64,000 nucleotides of DNA from Corynebacterium canis. Its GTDB lineage: Bacteria; Actinomycetota; Actinomycetes; Mycobacteriales; Mycobacteriaceae. Location: NCBI RefSeq assembly GCF_030408595.1, contig NZ_CP047080.1:738501-802500 (forward strand), read 5' to 3'. The position numbers and the translations under genes were made by a program. Within the stretch, counting starts at the first letter, position 1, and every line of letters starts with the position of its first letter. The notes beneath the pieces are model-generated. The model ran no database searches. It was given only the letters and a program-made list of their open reading frames with translations, and had not been told where the DNA came from. Positions 1 to 7,711 of this stretch are shown here, piece by piece.

Positions 1-53
1 GGTGTGTTTCCTGAGCGCGGGGGCAAAGTTGTGCGCAGGTAAACTTGTTCACT

Positions 54-467
54 GTGACTGATTCGAAATATTTGCCGCCGGCCACCGTGCGCCGCGCTGG
101 GTGGTTGAGCCTAGCCGAGGCGGTCGTCGGCATTATCTTCGCGATATTTCTGCTGTTTCACCAGGATATAGGCAAGATTTGGACGGAAAACCCGCGCGGG
201 CTCTACCTAATCCTCGGCACCCCGCTGTTTTTGATCATTGTGTTCGGAACCGTAGGCGTGGCCGCCTGGATGATGGTGCGCGGACGCCGCTGGGGCCGCG
301 GCCCGGTTGTCATGTGGAACATTTTCCTCCTCCCGCTGGCTTATTACGTTGCCCAAGCGGGCCAGTGGATTTGGGGGGTCCCCGTGCTGCTCCTCGGCAT
401 TTTCGGGCTCAGCCAATTGTTTAGCAAGACGGCGGTCAGCTGGACCACCGCCCGCTACCGGGACTAG
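54..467 (+). CDS. small integral membrane protein (function unknown)
   Basis: A 137-residue protein with four hydrophobic segments (roughly residues 15-33, 48-73, 85-103 and 106-123) and a short charged C-terminus, so it is probably an inner-membrane protein. I chose the GTG at 54 (reads MTDSKYLPPATVRR); a TTG at 45 is an in-frame alternative and neither has a strong ribosome site. It is convergent with the beta-propeller gene: the two stop codons overlap in one CTAG at 464-467. Position beside rhlE and DUF3107 matches a small membrane protein slot in mycobacteria, but I cannot assign a function. Confidence 0.7.
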   Translation: MTDSKYLPPATVRRAGWLSLAEAVVGIIFAIFLLFHQDIGKIWTENPRGLYLILGTPLFLIIVFGTVGVAAWMMVRGRRWGRGPVVMWNIFLLPLAYYVAQAGQWIWGVPVLLLGIFGLSQLFSKTAVSWTTARYRD

Positions 468-1624
468 CGCAAACCGACCAGTTGTTCGCCCCGCTTTTCC
501 ACCAAGGTGTCTCCCACCAAAGCGAGCGACACCCTGCCCTCGTAGCCGCTCCGATCCACGGGGATCGTATATTCGATTTCCCCATTGCTCCAATTGGCTA
601 CGGCAATACCGTCCCGCACGGGGAACAGCAACCTATCCCCAACGGCGGTTCCTGTGCCCAGGGCGTCCTTAAAGATGTGAGTTACGCTCAGATCCTCAGG
701 TTTTAACAAGTAAAGCCGTGCCCCATCGAACCATGTCATGTGGTGCGGCAGGTCCGCCATTTCCCGGGAGTCCGGCACCGGCGCCCGTTCCACCTCCGCC
801 ACGATGGGATGCTCGGTGACATATGAGAGAATCCGTGGAGTTGGCTGAGCCACATACACGGCCGCCCCGGTCTGTCCCACGGCCACGAGCTGCGCCTCGG
901 AACCCGGAATGGAGATATCCCGCGTGATTTTCGGTTCCCGCGAATCATCCGGCACGCGTTTTTGGTAGCGCAGCATCGTTTCCGGGCAGGTTTCCACGAC
1001 CGCCACCAGGGATTTCCGGGTTCCGGCGCTGTGGATTACGCATTCTTCGTGGGGTTGCAGGTTCGGTTCCGCCTTGATCGGCGAGTCGCCGTATTCGACT
1101 GTGCGCACCATGTCGCTGCGCCAGAGTTCCACGCGTTCCTCGTTATAGGTTCCTACCGCATCGTTGGAGCTGAGCGGCCAGACTTCGGCGGGTGCTGCGG
1201 CGCTGCGGGTTGCTCGGTAGGTGCCGGACGCGGCGTCGATAGACGTGACGTCGCCGCAGCCCGCGCTATTGCGGAACGTTGCCACCACCGTGTGAAACGC
1301 CGCCGCGAGTGAGCACACGTCCAGGTCACGGGCGTAGGTCCATATGGTTTCGCCGGTGCTGGGGTCCATCGCCGTAACCGTGCTTTTCGACGCCGCGACC
1401 ACAATGCCGTCAATATTCACCGGGCGGGCACCCACCGACGTATCTGTGGCCTCCCAAATCTGGGTGACCGAACGCGGCGGGGAGGTCGGCGTTGGGGCAG
1501 GGGTGAATTGCTCACTGGCGGATTGGAGCTCCGCGTGGCGCGCCGGCGCGTGGTACCAAACATTGCCTATGCCCAAGACGGCGCACGTGGTCAGTGCCGC
1601 GGCGATAACGATATTGCGATTCAT
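464..1624 (-). CDS. membrane-anchored PQQ-like beta-propeller protein
   Basis: A 386-residue protein with an N-terminal signal anchor (MNRNIVIAAALTTCAVLGIG) followed by a Pro/Thr-rich linker and repeated segments such as AMDPSTGETIWTYARDLD, which is the pattern of PQQ-type beta-propeller blades. It probably sits outside the membrane and binds a partner or ligand; no enzymatic residues are evident. The ATG at 1624 overlaps the stop of the upstream helicase gene (1621-1623), suggesting translational coupling. A propeller protein next to an RhlE-type helicase is also the mycobacterial arrangement. An in-frame extension upstream of 1624 is only read-through in the helicase and is rejected. Confidence 0.75.
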   Translation of the reverse strand: MNRNIVIAAALTTCAVLGIGNVWYHAPARHAELQSASEQFTPAPTPTSPPRSVTQIWEATDTSVGARPVNIDGIVVAASKSTVTAMDPSTGETIWTYARDLDVCSLAAAFHTVVATFRNSAGCGDVTSIDAASGTYRATRSAAAPAEVWPLSSNDAVGTYNEERVELWRSDMVRTVEYGDSPIKAEPNLQPHEECVIHSAGTRKSLVAVVETCPETMLRYQKRVPDDSREPKITRDISIPGSEAQLVAVGQTGAAVYVAQPTPRILSYVTEHPIVAEVERAPVPDSREMADLPHHMTWFDGARLYLLKPEDLSVTHIFKDALGTGTAVGDRLLFPVRDGIAVANWSNGEIEYTIPVDRSGYEGRVSLALVGDTLVEKRGEQLVGLR

Positions 1625-2946
1625 CGGCGCCGCCGAGTTCCGGTGCGACGCGGGCCGCGCAATTGCCGTTGGGTCCGAATGGCCCCGACACCGCCGAAAA
1701 CCTTGCGGGCGGGGCCAACGGTGCCGGTGGCTGAGGCGGGGATGTCGAGGGCGCTGAAAAGCTCGGGCGAGGTGGAAAACCACTGCGGAGGGTTCGGCTG
1801 CTCCAACCCCAGCTCCGCATTGATCGCCTGCCATTTCGGCAGCTCATCGTAGCCCACCAAAGTCACGGCGGTACCAGAATGTCCAGCGCGGCCCGTGCGC
1901 CCGATGCGGTGCACATACGTCATCTCATCGTCGGGGGTTTGGTAATTGATCACGTGGGTGACATCCGTAACATCGATGCCACGGGCCGCGACATCCGTGG
2001 CCACGAGTATATCGATCGTTCCGTCGCGGAACGCCGCTAGCGATTTCTCCCGTGCCACCTGGCCCATATCCCCGTGCACCGCGCCTACCGTGAACCCGCA
2101 GGCCGCGAGCTCTTCCGCAACCTGCGCCGCCGTGCGCTTCGTGCGGGTAAAAATGATCGTCCGGCCGCGGCCTTCCGCCTGCAATACCCGCGAGGTAATC
2201 GCCGTCTTATCCATTCGGTGCGCCTGGAACACCACCTGGCGCGTGGTGGAATGCGTCTGCCCCGCATTCGGCGATTCCGCCCTAATGTGCATCGGTTTGT
2301 GCATAAAGCTGCGCGCCAAGGTAATGATCGGGCCCGGCATGGTGGCGGAAAACAGCATCGTTTGGTGCGGGTGCGTCAACGCCTTGAGCAGCTTTTCAAT
2401 GTCCGGGAGGAAGCCTAGGTCTAGCATCTCGTCAGCTTCATCAAGGACGAGGATTGCCACGCGGTCCAAGGCGAGGCTGTGTCGCTGATATAAGTCAATG
2501 AGGCGGCCCGGTGTGCCCACAACAATGTCTATGCCCTTTTGTAAGGCGGAAATCTGTTCCTCATAGGGCTTGCCCCCATAAATGGTAAGGATTCTTAGGG
2601 GCAGATTTTTAGCTGCTACCTCTAGGTCTTCGCCTACCTGGATGGCCAGTTCACGCGTGGGCACGACGATGAGCGCGCGGGGTGTTCCGTCGATTTCCTC
2701 GACATCGGCGGAGTCGAACACGCGGTCTAAGACGGGGATGCCGAAGCCGAGCGTTTTGCCCATGCCGGTGCGGGCCTGGCCGATAATATCCCCGCCATCC
2801 AGCGCGACTGGCAGCGTGAGCTCCTGAATCGCAAAGGTGTGCGTGATCCCGGCGGCGGCGAGGGCGTCCGTAATTTCGATTGCGACGCCGAGTTCCGCGA
2901 AGGTCGGGCCGACTGAACCTGGGGTACCGTGAACTTGAGCAGACAC
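1621..2946 (-). CDS. rhlE: DEAD-box ATP-dependent RNA helicase (RhlE-type)
   Basis: A 441-residue cytoplasmic RNA helicase that would unwind or remodel RNA duplexes using ATP. Motifs appear in order: Q-motif with FAIQELTLPVAL, motif I ARTGMGKT, Ia VPTRELA, Ib TPGR, II VLDEADEML, III SAT, and VI HRIGRTGRAG. I chose the GTG at 2946 (reads VSAQVHGTPGSV) because the more upstream frame is not helicase-like. No ribosome site precedes it, but a TAGTAT hexamer lies 7 bases upstream, so the message may be leaderless. The gene is the first of a two-gene unit with the beta-propeller protein and is divergent from the DUF3107 gene. Confidence 0.9.
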   Translation of the reverse strand: MSAQVHGTPGSVGPTFAELGVAIEITDALAAAGITHTFAIQELTLPVALDGGDIIGQARTGMGKTLGFGIPVLDRVFDSADVEEIDGTPRALIVVPTRELAIQVGEDLEVAAKNLPLRILTIYGGKPYEEQISALQKGIDIVVGTPGRLIDLYQRHSLALDRVAILVLDEADEMLDLGFLPDIEKLLKALTHPHQTMLFSATMPGPIITLARSFMHKPMHIRAESPNAGQTHSTTRQVVFQAHRMDKTAITSRVLQAEGRGRTIIFTRTKRTAAQVAEELAACGFTVGAVHGDMGQVAREKSLAAFRDGTIDILVATDVAARGIDVTDVTHVINYQTPDDEMTYVHRIGRTGRAGHSGTAVTLVGYDELPKWQAINAELGLEQPNPPQWFSTSPELFSALDIPASATGTVGPARKVFGGVGAIRTQRQLRGPRRTGTRRRR

Positions 2947-2953
2947 GTCATTG

Positions 2954-2959
2954 ATACTA
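2954..2959 (-). promoter_or_regulatory. candidate -10 element for leaderless rhlE transcript
   Basis: On the minus strand the hexamer TAGTAT lies 7 bases before the GTG start at 2946. That spacing would place the transcription start at or next to the start codon, a common actinobacterial arrangement. No convincing -35 was seen, so this is a weak call. Confidence 0.3.
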
Positions 2960-3061
2960 GTTGTCTGGTGTCTATGATGGTGCAGGGCCCTCGATTCAGG
3001 GCGCGTCAGTGCACGGCTTTTCCGCCACAAGCACATAGCATGAGTACTGCATAGGCAAAGT

Positions 3062-3149
3062 ATGAAAGCCGGCAGTAGCCAGTATTTGAAGCCACGCGGT
3101 GCCGTGAGCTTTCATGTAGTGGATGTGCGCTTTCATGCATGCTTTCAAG
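3062..3149. repeat. cluster of GCTTTCAT half-sites upstream of DUF3107
   Basis: GCTTTCAT occurs at 3108 and 3129 (both extended to GCTTTCATG) and as GCTTTCA at 3141, with an inverted ATGAAAGC at 3062. The spacings of 21 and 12 bases put the sites on nearly the same face of the helix. They sit in the divergent rhlE/DUF3107 intergenic region and could be an operator; the binding protein is unknown. Confidence 0.35.
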
Positions 3150-3163
3150 AAAGAGTGGAGTAA

Positions 3164-3388
3164 ATGGACATTAAAATTGGGTTTAGCGATTCCGCACGGG
3201 AACTCGTTGTGGTATCCAACCAGACGCAGGACGAAGTGCTTGCGTTGGTAACCGCCGCGGTGGCCGATGACGCTGGTGTCCTGCAGCTGGCCGACGATAA
3301 AGGCCGCCAGTATGTGGTGCGTAATAGCCGCATTGCCTATGTGGAGGTGGGGAAAAACCAAGCGCGACAGGTTGGTTTCGCCGGGTAA
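3164..3388 (+). CDS. DUF3107 family protein (Rv3208A/TB9.4-like)
   Basis: A 74-residue acidic protein beginning MDIKIGFSDSARELVVVSNQ. Small size, the opening strand and position next to DUF3152 and rhlE fit the actinobacterial DUF3107 family, which in Mycobacterium tuberculosis includes the antigen TB9.4. No catalytic residues are known or visible. The ATG at 3164 is preceded by GTGGAG at suitable spacing. It is divergent from rhlE and may be controlled by the GCTTTCAT sites just upstream. Confidence 0.85.
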   Translation: MDIKIGFSDSARELVVVSNQTQDEVLALVTAAVADDAGVLQLADDKGRQYVVRNSRIAYVEVGKNQARQVGFAG

Positions 3389-3481
3389 GCGTTCCCGGCT
3401 GTGCGCGTGTGTGATCCCCTCCGGTTAGCGCCCTTTACCCAAGGGTGAATGTTGATTTTCGTTCATCATGCAGGCTCGTTC

Positions 3482-3488
3482 AAGGGAG
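3482..3488 (+). promoter_or_regulatory. ribosome binding site that points to an ATT start
   Basis: AAGGGAG at 3482-3488 is followed six bases later by ATT at 3495, the first codon after an in-frame stop at 3489-3491. No ATG, GTG or TTG occurs in that frame before 3579. The site therefore supports initiation at ATT. Confidence 0.5.
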
Positions 3489-3494
3489 TAAGCC

Positions 3495-4394
3495 ATTTCT
3501 AGGCAACGCCGTCCAGAGCCGGAACCGCTGCTCGTTCGATTTGCCCGTGAATTCGGGTGGCGGGCGTATGCGATTCCGGTGCTGTTTGTGATTACTATTT
3601 GGGTGTTCGTTGATGTGTTATTGGGCAGCACCACCGATGGTGCCACCAATACCACGGCGGATCGAACCGCCGCGACCTCCGTGGTTACCTCCGCGGTGAC
3701 CGGTCGTGGCAGTGGCCCGAATCCTGCGGAATCGGAGAAACCGCACTTGGCCACCGGGGACCTGCCCCCGGGCGCGCCCTATGCGGAGGCCGGGGTGGGC
3801 ACCTTCCGCCTGGTGGGTGCGCCCGGCGAGCAAATGGGGCAGGGCCTGGAGCGGGTGTTTACCTATGTGGTGGAGATTGAAGACGGCATTGATACGACTG
3901 TGTACGGCGGGGACGATAGCTTCGCCGCGATGATTGATGCGACCTTGGGGAATCCGAAGGGCTGGATCGGCGACCCTAAGTTCGGTTTCCGGCATGTCGG
4001 CCCGGACGAGGAGCCCGATTTAAGAATTCAGCTGGCTTCCGCCCAAACTACGCACAACAACTGCGGTTTTGATATTAAAATGGAGACTAGCTGCTTTACC
4101 TCAGCCGGCAATCGCGTGATTTTAAATGAATCTCGCTGGGTGCGGGGCGCACTTCCTTTCGAAGGTGACCTGGGCTCTTACCGCCAGTACATGGTGAACC
4201 ACGAGGTGGGCCATGGCATTGGGTTTGCCAGCCACCAGCCGTGTGCGAAAGACGGCGAATTGGCGCCGATTATGATGCAGCAGACGTTGAGTGTGAATAA
4301 TTCCGAGTTGCATGGGATTAACCCAGAGGAGGTCTACCCGGATGACAACGCAACCTGCGCGACAAACCCGTGGCCCTTCCCCCACGCCGGTTAA
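3495..4394 (+). CDS. DUF3152 secreted/membrane-anchored metalloprotease-like protein
   Basis: A roughly 299-residue protein with a basic, proline-rich N-terminus, one transmembrane segment (AIPVLFVITIWVFVDVLL), a Thr-rich linker and a C-terminal zincin-like domain with HEVGHGIGFASH, an HExxHxxGxxxH metal-binding signature. The catalytic domain should be outside the cell. The start is unusual: with ATT at 3495 the reading runs ISRQRRPEPEPLLVRFAREF and a well-placed AAGGGAG lies upstream. The first conventional start (GTG at 3579) would remove the basic N-terminus and part of the membrane segment and has no ribosome site. The family is linked to Rv3207c. The 3' end overlaps moeB by 53 bases. 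Confidence 0.75.
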   Translation: MSRQRRPEPEPLLVRFAREFGWRAYAIPVLFVITIWVFVDVLLGSTTDGATNTTADRTAATSVVTSAVTGRGSGPNPAESEKPHLATGDLPPGAPYAEAGVGTFRLVGAPGEQMGQGLERVFTYVVEIEDGIDTTVYGGDDSFAAMIDATLGNPKGWIGDPKFGFRHVGPDEEPDLRIQLASAQTTHNNCGFDIKMETSCFTSAGNRVILNESRWVRGALPFEGDLGSYRQYMVNHEVGHGIGFASHQPCAKDGELAPIMMQQTLSVNNSELHGINPEEVYPDDNATCATNPWPFPHAG

Positions 4395-5457
4395 CGCCCA
4401 CCGCTACGCCCGCCACCTGACCCTTCCCGGCATTGGCCTGGAGGGGCAGCGCGCGTTATTGGGTGCCCGCGTGTTGTGCGTCGGCGCCGGCGGACTCGGT
4501 TCCCCCGTGATCCAATACCTTGCCGCTGCGGGCGTAGGCACCCTGGGCATTATCGATGGAGATGCGGTGGAAGAATCCAATCTCCAGCGCCAAGTAATTC
4601 ACTCCCTGCGCGCGGTGGGGGAGGCGAAGGTAACCTCGGCGGCGCAGTGGGTGGAGGCGCTGAACCCGGACGTGAAGGTGGAGCAATACGATTCCCGCCT
4701 GAACGCCGGCAATGTGGTGGATACCCTGTCCCGCTACGACATTGTGGTGGACGGCTCCGATAATTTTGCCACCCGCTACCTCGTGTCGGACCATTGCGCG
4801 GACCTGGGGATCCCCGTGGTGTGGGGCGCGGTGTACCGTTTCGAAGGCCAGATTTCCGTGTTTGCGGAGGGCTATACCCTGCGCGACGTGTACCCGGAAC
4901 CCCCGGCGAACGCACAAAATTGCGCCGAGGCCGGCGTGTTGGGAGTGCTGCCCGGGGTGATCGGCACGATGATGGCTGCGGAGGTAATCAAATTGATCAC
5001 CGTAGTCGGCGAGCCCCTGGTAGGCAGGATCGGTATTTGGGACGGCGCCCGGGCGAATTTCCGCACGGTGCGCTTTGCGCAATCCCCGGATAGTGAGGCG
5101 TTGCGGCATACGTTTTCCCAGGCCCCCGCGTGCGAATTGGAATCCCCCACACAGGTGCGTTCGGTTCCGGTTTCCGAGTGGCAGGATTTGGTTGCTTCCG
5201 GCGTCACGATCATCGATGTCCGCGAGCCACACGAATGGCGCGGCGGGGTCTTAGGGCAGCCTGTGTTCGCCCCCTTATCCGCCCTGCGCAACGACGATTT
5301 TTCCAGCGTTGCCCAATTAGATAGGGAGCGCCCTGTCGCCGTGTATTGCGCGGCCGGCGCCCGTTCCCGGGTAGCGGCGCTGTTGCTGGAAGGCGCGGGT
5401 TTCGTTGATGTGACCTCCTTGGATGGCGGTATCACCGCTTGGTGGATGCGTGATTAA
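4342..5457 (+). CDS. moeB: MoeB/ThiF-type adenylyltransferase with C-terminal rhodanese domain
   Basis: A 371-residue E1-like enzyme expected to adenylate the C-terminus of a ubiquitin-fold sulfur carrier (MoaD or ThiS class) for molybdopterin or thiamine synthesis, and to supply sulfur through its rhodanese tail. Visible are the nucleotide loop VGAGGLGSPVIQYLAAAGVG, the arginine finger NLQRQ, and NCAEAGVLG. From about residue 275 there is a rhodanese domain with IDVREPHEW and the active-site loop YCAAGARS. The paired CxxC zinc cysteines of Escherichia coli MoeB are not seen. The ATG at 4342 follows GAGGAGG; an ATG at 4312 is less well placed. It overlaps the end of the DUF3152 gene. Confidence 0.88.
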   Translation: MTTQPARQTRGPSPTPVNAHRYARHLTLPGIGLEGQRALLGARVLCVGAGGLGSPVIQYLAAAGVGTLGIIDGDAVEESNLQRQVIHSLRAVGEAKVTSAAQWVEALNPDVKVEQYDSRLNAGNVVDTLSRYDIVVDGSDNFATRYLVSDHCADLGIPVVWGAVYRFEGQISVFAEGYTLRDVYPEPPANAQNCAEAGVLGVLPGVIGTMMAAEVIKLITVVGEPLVGRIGIWDGARANFRTVRFAQSPDSEALRHTFSQAPACELESPTQVRSVPVSEWQDLVASGVTIIDVREPHEWRGGVLGQPVFAPLSALRNDDFSSVAQLDRERPVAVYCAAGARSRVAALLLEGAGFVDVTSLDGGITAWWMRD

Positions 5458-5458
5458 A

Positions 5459-6319
5459 ATGTCCGCCATGGACCTGATTCCTGACCGTGTTCGAAGCGCC
5501 TTCCATGTAGGCACCGGCCCTGCCGAAGTGTTGGGGCAAGCCTGGGATTATGGTGTCCGCATCAATCACACCGTGTTGTCGCAGGTGATTGACCCGGTGC
5601 AGGCTTCGTGGTCCGCGAAGGTTCGGGAAACGCTACAGCCTTTGGGTGTGCGCATGGTCCGCCCCGTTCGCGCCACCGATGGTCGCCTCGTGGTGAGCGG
5701 CTGGCGCGCCTCCGCATTTGTGGAGGGCGAGGTGGCCCGGCGTGTAGACGAAACCGTGTGTGCCGCGCTCCGGCTTGCCGACGCCCTGGCCGACCTGCCC
5801 GTACCCGACAGCGCCGTTTCCTCCGTCCGCGCGCCTTGGTCCCATCACGATTTATTCGCCGTGGCGGACCGCGCGGCCTGGTCGGCGAACCCGGCCGGCG
5901 TGTTGGAATCCGGCCTCGATGTCACGGCCACCCCCAAGGAAGAACAGCTCGCGGCCCTGCATCTCGCTGCCAAGATCACCCCGCATCTTAAGGAGCTTCG
6001 TTCCCGCCGCCAGGTCGGCCACGCCGATATGCTGGCCACCACCTTGTACCAAGGCACAAACATGCCGGTGGTTACGGACATTCTGCCGGTCGCCCGCCCC
6101 CACGGCTATACCGCCGTCCAGGTCATGGTCGACGGCATGATCGCCGGCGCCGTCGACTATAAGATCATCCGCCGGTTCGCCCATATCCCCGAGATCGGCC
6201 AACTCGTCCTGCGCGCAACCCTTTATCGACTTTTCGTGCACACCCTCCACCCCAGCGCCCAAGAATCCACCCGCGCCAACATGGAGAAGCTCGTCGCCTA
6301 CCTCGTCCGAGGCCTCTAA
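5459..6319 (+). CDS. TIGR02569 family actinobacterial protein
   Basis: A 286-residue soluble protein starting one base after the moeB stop, so almost certainly cotranscribed. The sequence (LIPDRVRSAFHVG early, WSHHDLFAVADRAAW, then ARPHGYTAVQVMVDG) and the slot between moeB and adnA match the actinobacterial TIGR02569 family (Rv3205c in M. tuberculosis). Its molecular role is not known to me. The ATG at 5459 is preferred by adjacency to the moeB stop; an ATG at 5468 is also possible. Confidence 0.8.
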   Translation: MSAMDLIPDRVRSAFHVGTGPAEVLGQAWDYGVRINHTVLSQVIDPVQASWSAKVRETLQPLGVRMVRPVRATDGRLVVSGWRASAFVEGEVARRVDETVCAALRLADALADLPVPDSAVSSVRAPWSHHDLFAVADRAAWSANPAGVLESGLDVTATPKEEQLAALHLAAKITPHLKELRSRRQVGHADMLATTLYQGTNMPVVTDILPVARPHGYTAVQVMVDGMIAGAVDYKIIRRFAHIPEIGQLVLRATLYRLFVHTLHPSAQESTRANMEKLVAYLVRGL

Positions 6320-7711
6320 GTGCCCCCTGCGTAGCCGCCCCGCTTCGCGGGCCACGCCACGCCGAGATCGCTTGCACACAACCACCCCGCATACCGATCG
6401 GTTGAACAAATCCACCCCGCAAACCTACCGGTTGCGCGCTACCTACCGGCGGCGGGGTGATTTCGAGGGGTTGAAGCGTCTCCCGAGCTCCGCGCCAAGG
6501 CAGATCCGACACGCCAGCCGCCGCGCGGTGGTGTTTCCGCAGGACGCCGAACTTGCCCTGTCAGATCTGCCTGAGGCAGATGTGGCGGGGCCAATGGTTC
6601 GGGATAGTTCGACATTCGTCGTCTGGGAAGCTTCGCCGGCCCTTGCTTGCCGATAGGTTGTGTGCAGCCGTTGACCTGCGATGGTCCGGAATTTCTTCAT
6701 TGGGGTGGTCAACGAAGAATGGAAAGACGAGCTGCGGGGTTTTTGGGCCAGATTCGTCCTGGATTTCTTCGTTGGACCCCCGAATGAAGAATAGAAAGAC
6801 GAGTCCCAGGTCGGCGGTTGCGCACGACTCATCGTCCCTCAGATGTAGCGCTGCGCTAGGCCTGGCTAAGCCCCGAGCGGTTGTGCACAACCCATCGGCG
6901 GTGTGATGTGGAGGGGTTGAGGCGTCTCCCGAGCTCCGCGCCAAGGCAGATCCGACACGCCAGCCGCCGCGCGGTGGCATTTCCGCAGGACGCCGAATTC
7001 GAGCTGTCAGATCTGCCTGAGGCAGATGTCGCAGAGCCGATGGCTGGCAAAGGTTCAATCTTGTCTGTGCTTCACGGCCTTGCCGGCAACTTGCCCTGAT
7101 AGGTTGTGTGCAGCCGTTGACCTGCGATCGTCCGGAATTTCTTCTTTGGAGCGCTCAACGAAGAATGGAAAGACGAGCTGCGGGGTTTTTGGGCCAGATT
7201 CGTCCTGGATTTCTTCGTTGGACCCCCGAATGAAGAATAGAAAGACCAGCCCCAGGTCGGCGGTTGTACACAACCCATTGACCTGGGTGGTTGTGCACAG
7301 CCCATCGGCCTCGGCGGCGGCAGTGACTTTTCGGCCACCGGCGTGCGACCACAACCTACCGGCGGCGGGGTGATTTCGAGGGGTTGAAGCGTCTGTAGAG
7401 TTCCCCGCCCAGGCAGATCCGCCACGCCAGCCGCCGCGCCCAGGCAGATCCGCCACGCCAGCAGCCGCGTGGTGGCATTTCCGCAGGAACGCGAAGCGGC
7501 TGTGTTACATCTGCCTCAGGCAGATTCGACAGGCTCAATGGTTCGAAAAAGTTCAAACTATACGTGGGCGATTCGAGGTACGGACACCCCGACTTTCACG
7601 CAAACCGTCGGCGACCTCGCAGGTCACACCCCCACACCCGCCCAAACAAATGTGCGAATGCGGAGGGACCGGTGGGGGATCTTGTTTGCAGCGTCTGACA
7701 CACTGGAGGGC
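6320..7711. repeat. 1.4-kb intergenic array of modular repeats
   Basis: This gene-free stretch holds two and a half tandem copies of a composite repeat, starting near 6470, 6915 and 7380. Each full copy has an alpha module (CTCCGCGCCAAGGCAGATCC through the hairpin ATCTGCCTGAGGCAGAT at 6565-6581, 7011-7027, and as ATCTGCCTCAGGCAGAT at 7509-7525). A beta module follows, with two successive TTCTTC/GAAGAA hairpins (about 6690-6820 and 7125-7250). GGTTGNNNNCAACC palindromes lie between (6879-6892, 7262-7275). Small open frames on both strands come from the repeats and are not believable genes. Confidence 0.85.

Noticed and set aside
464..1834. Longer beta-propeller reading frame starting at 1834
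   Set aside because: The extra N-terminus is an out-of-frame reading of the rhlE 3' end; the signal anchor starts cleanly at the ATG at 1624.
6372..7556. Several open frames on both strands with recurring peptides such as ADLPGRGA and TLQPLEITPPPVG
   Set aside because: They arise from repeated DNA, occur on both strands, lack ribosome sites, and the similarity among them is explained by the repeats themselves.
6320..7560. Possible CRISPR array
   Set aside because: Repeat units are long, unevenly spaced and themselves palindromic; there are no uniform spacers and no cas genes.
7469..7711. N-terminal extension of AdnA by 81 residues
   Set aside because: It lies in repeat DNA and has low-complexity composition; the ATG at 7712 has a good ribosome site.
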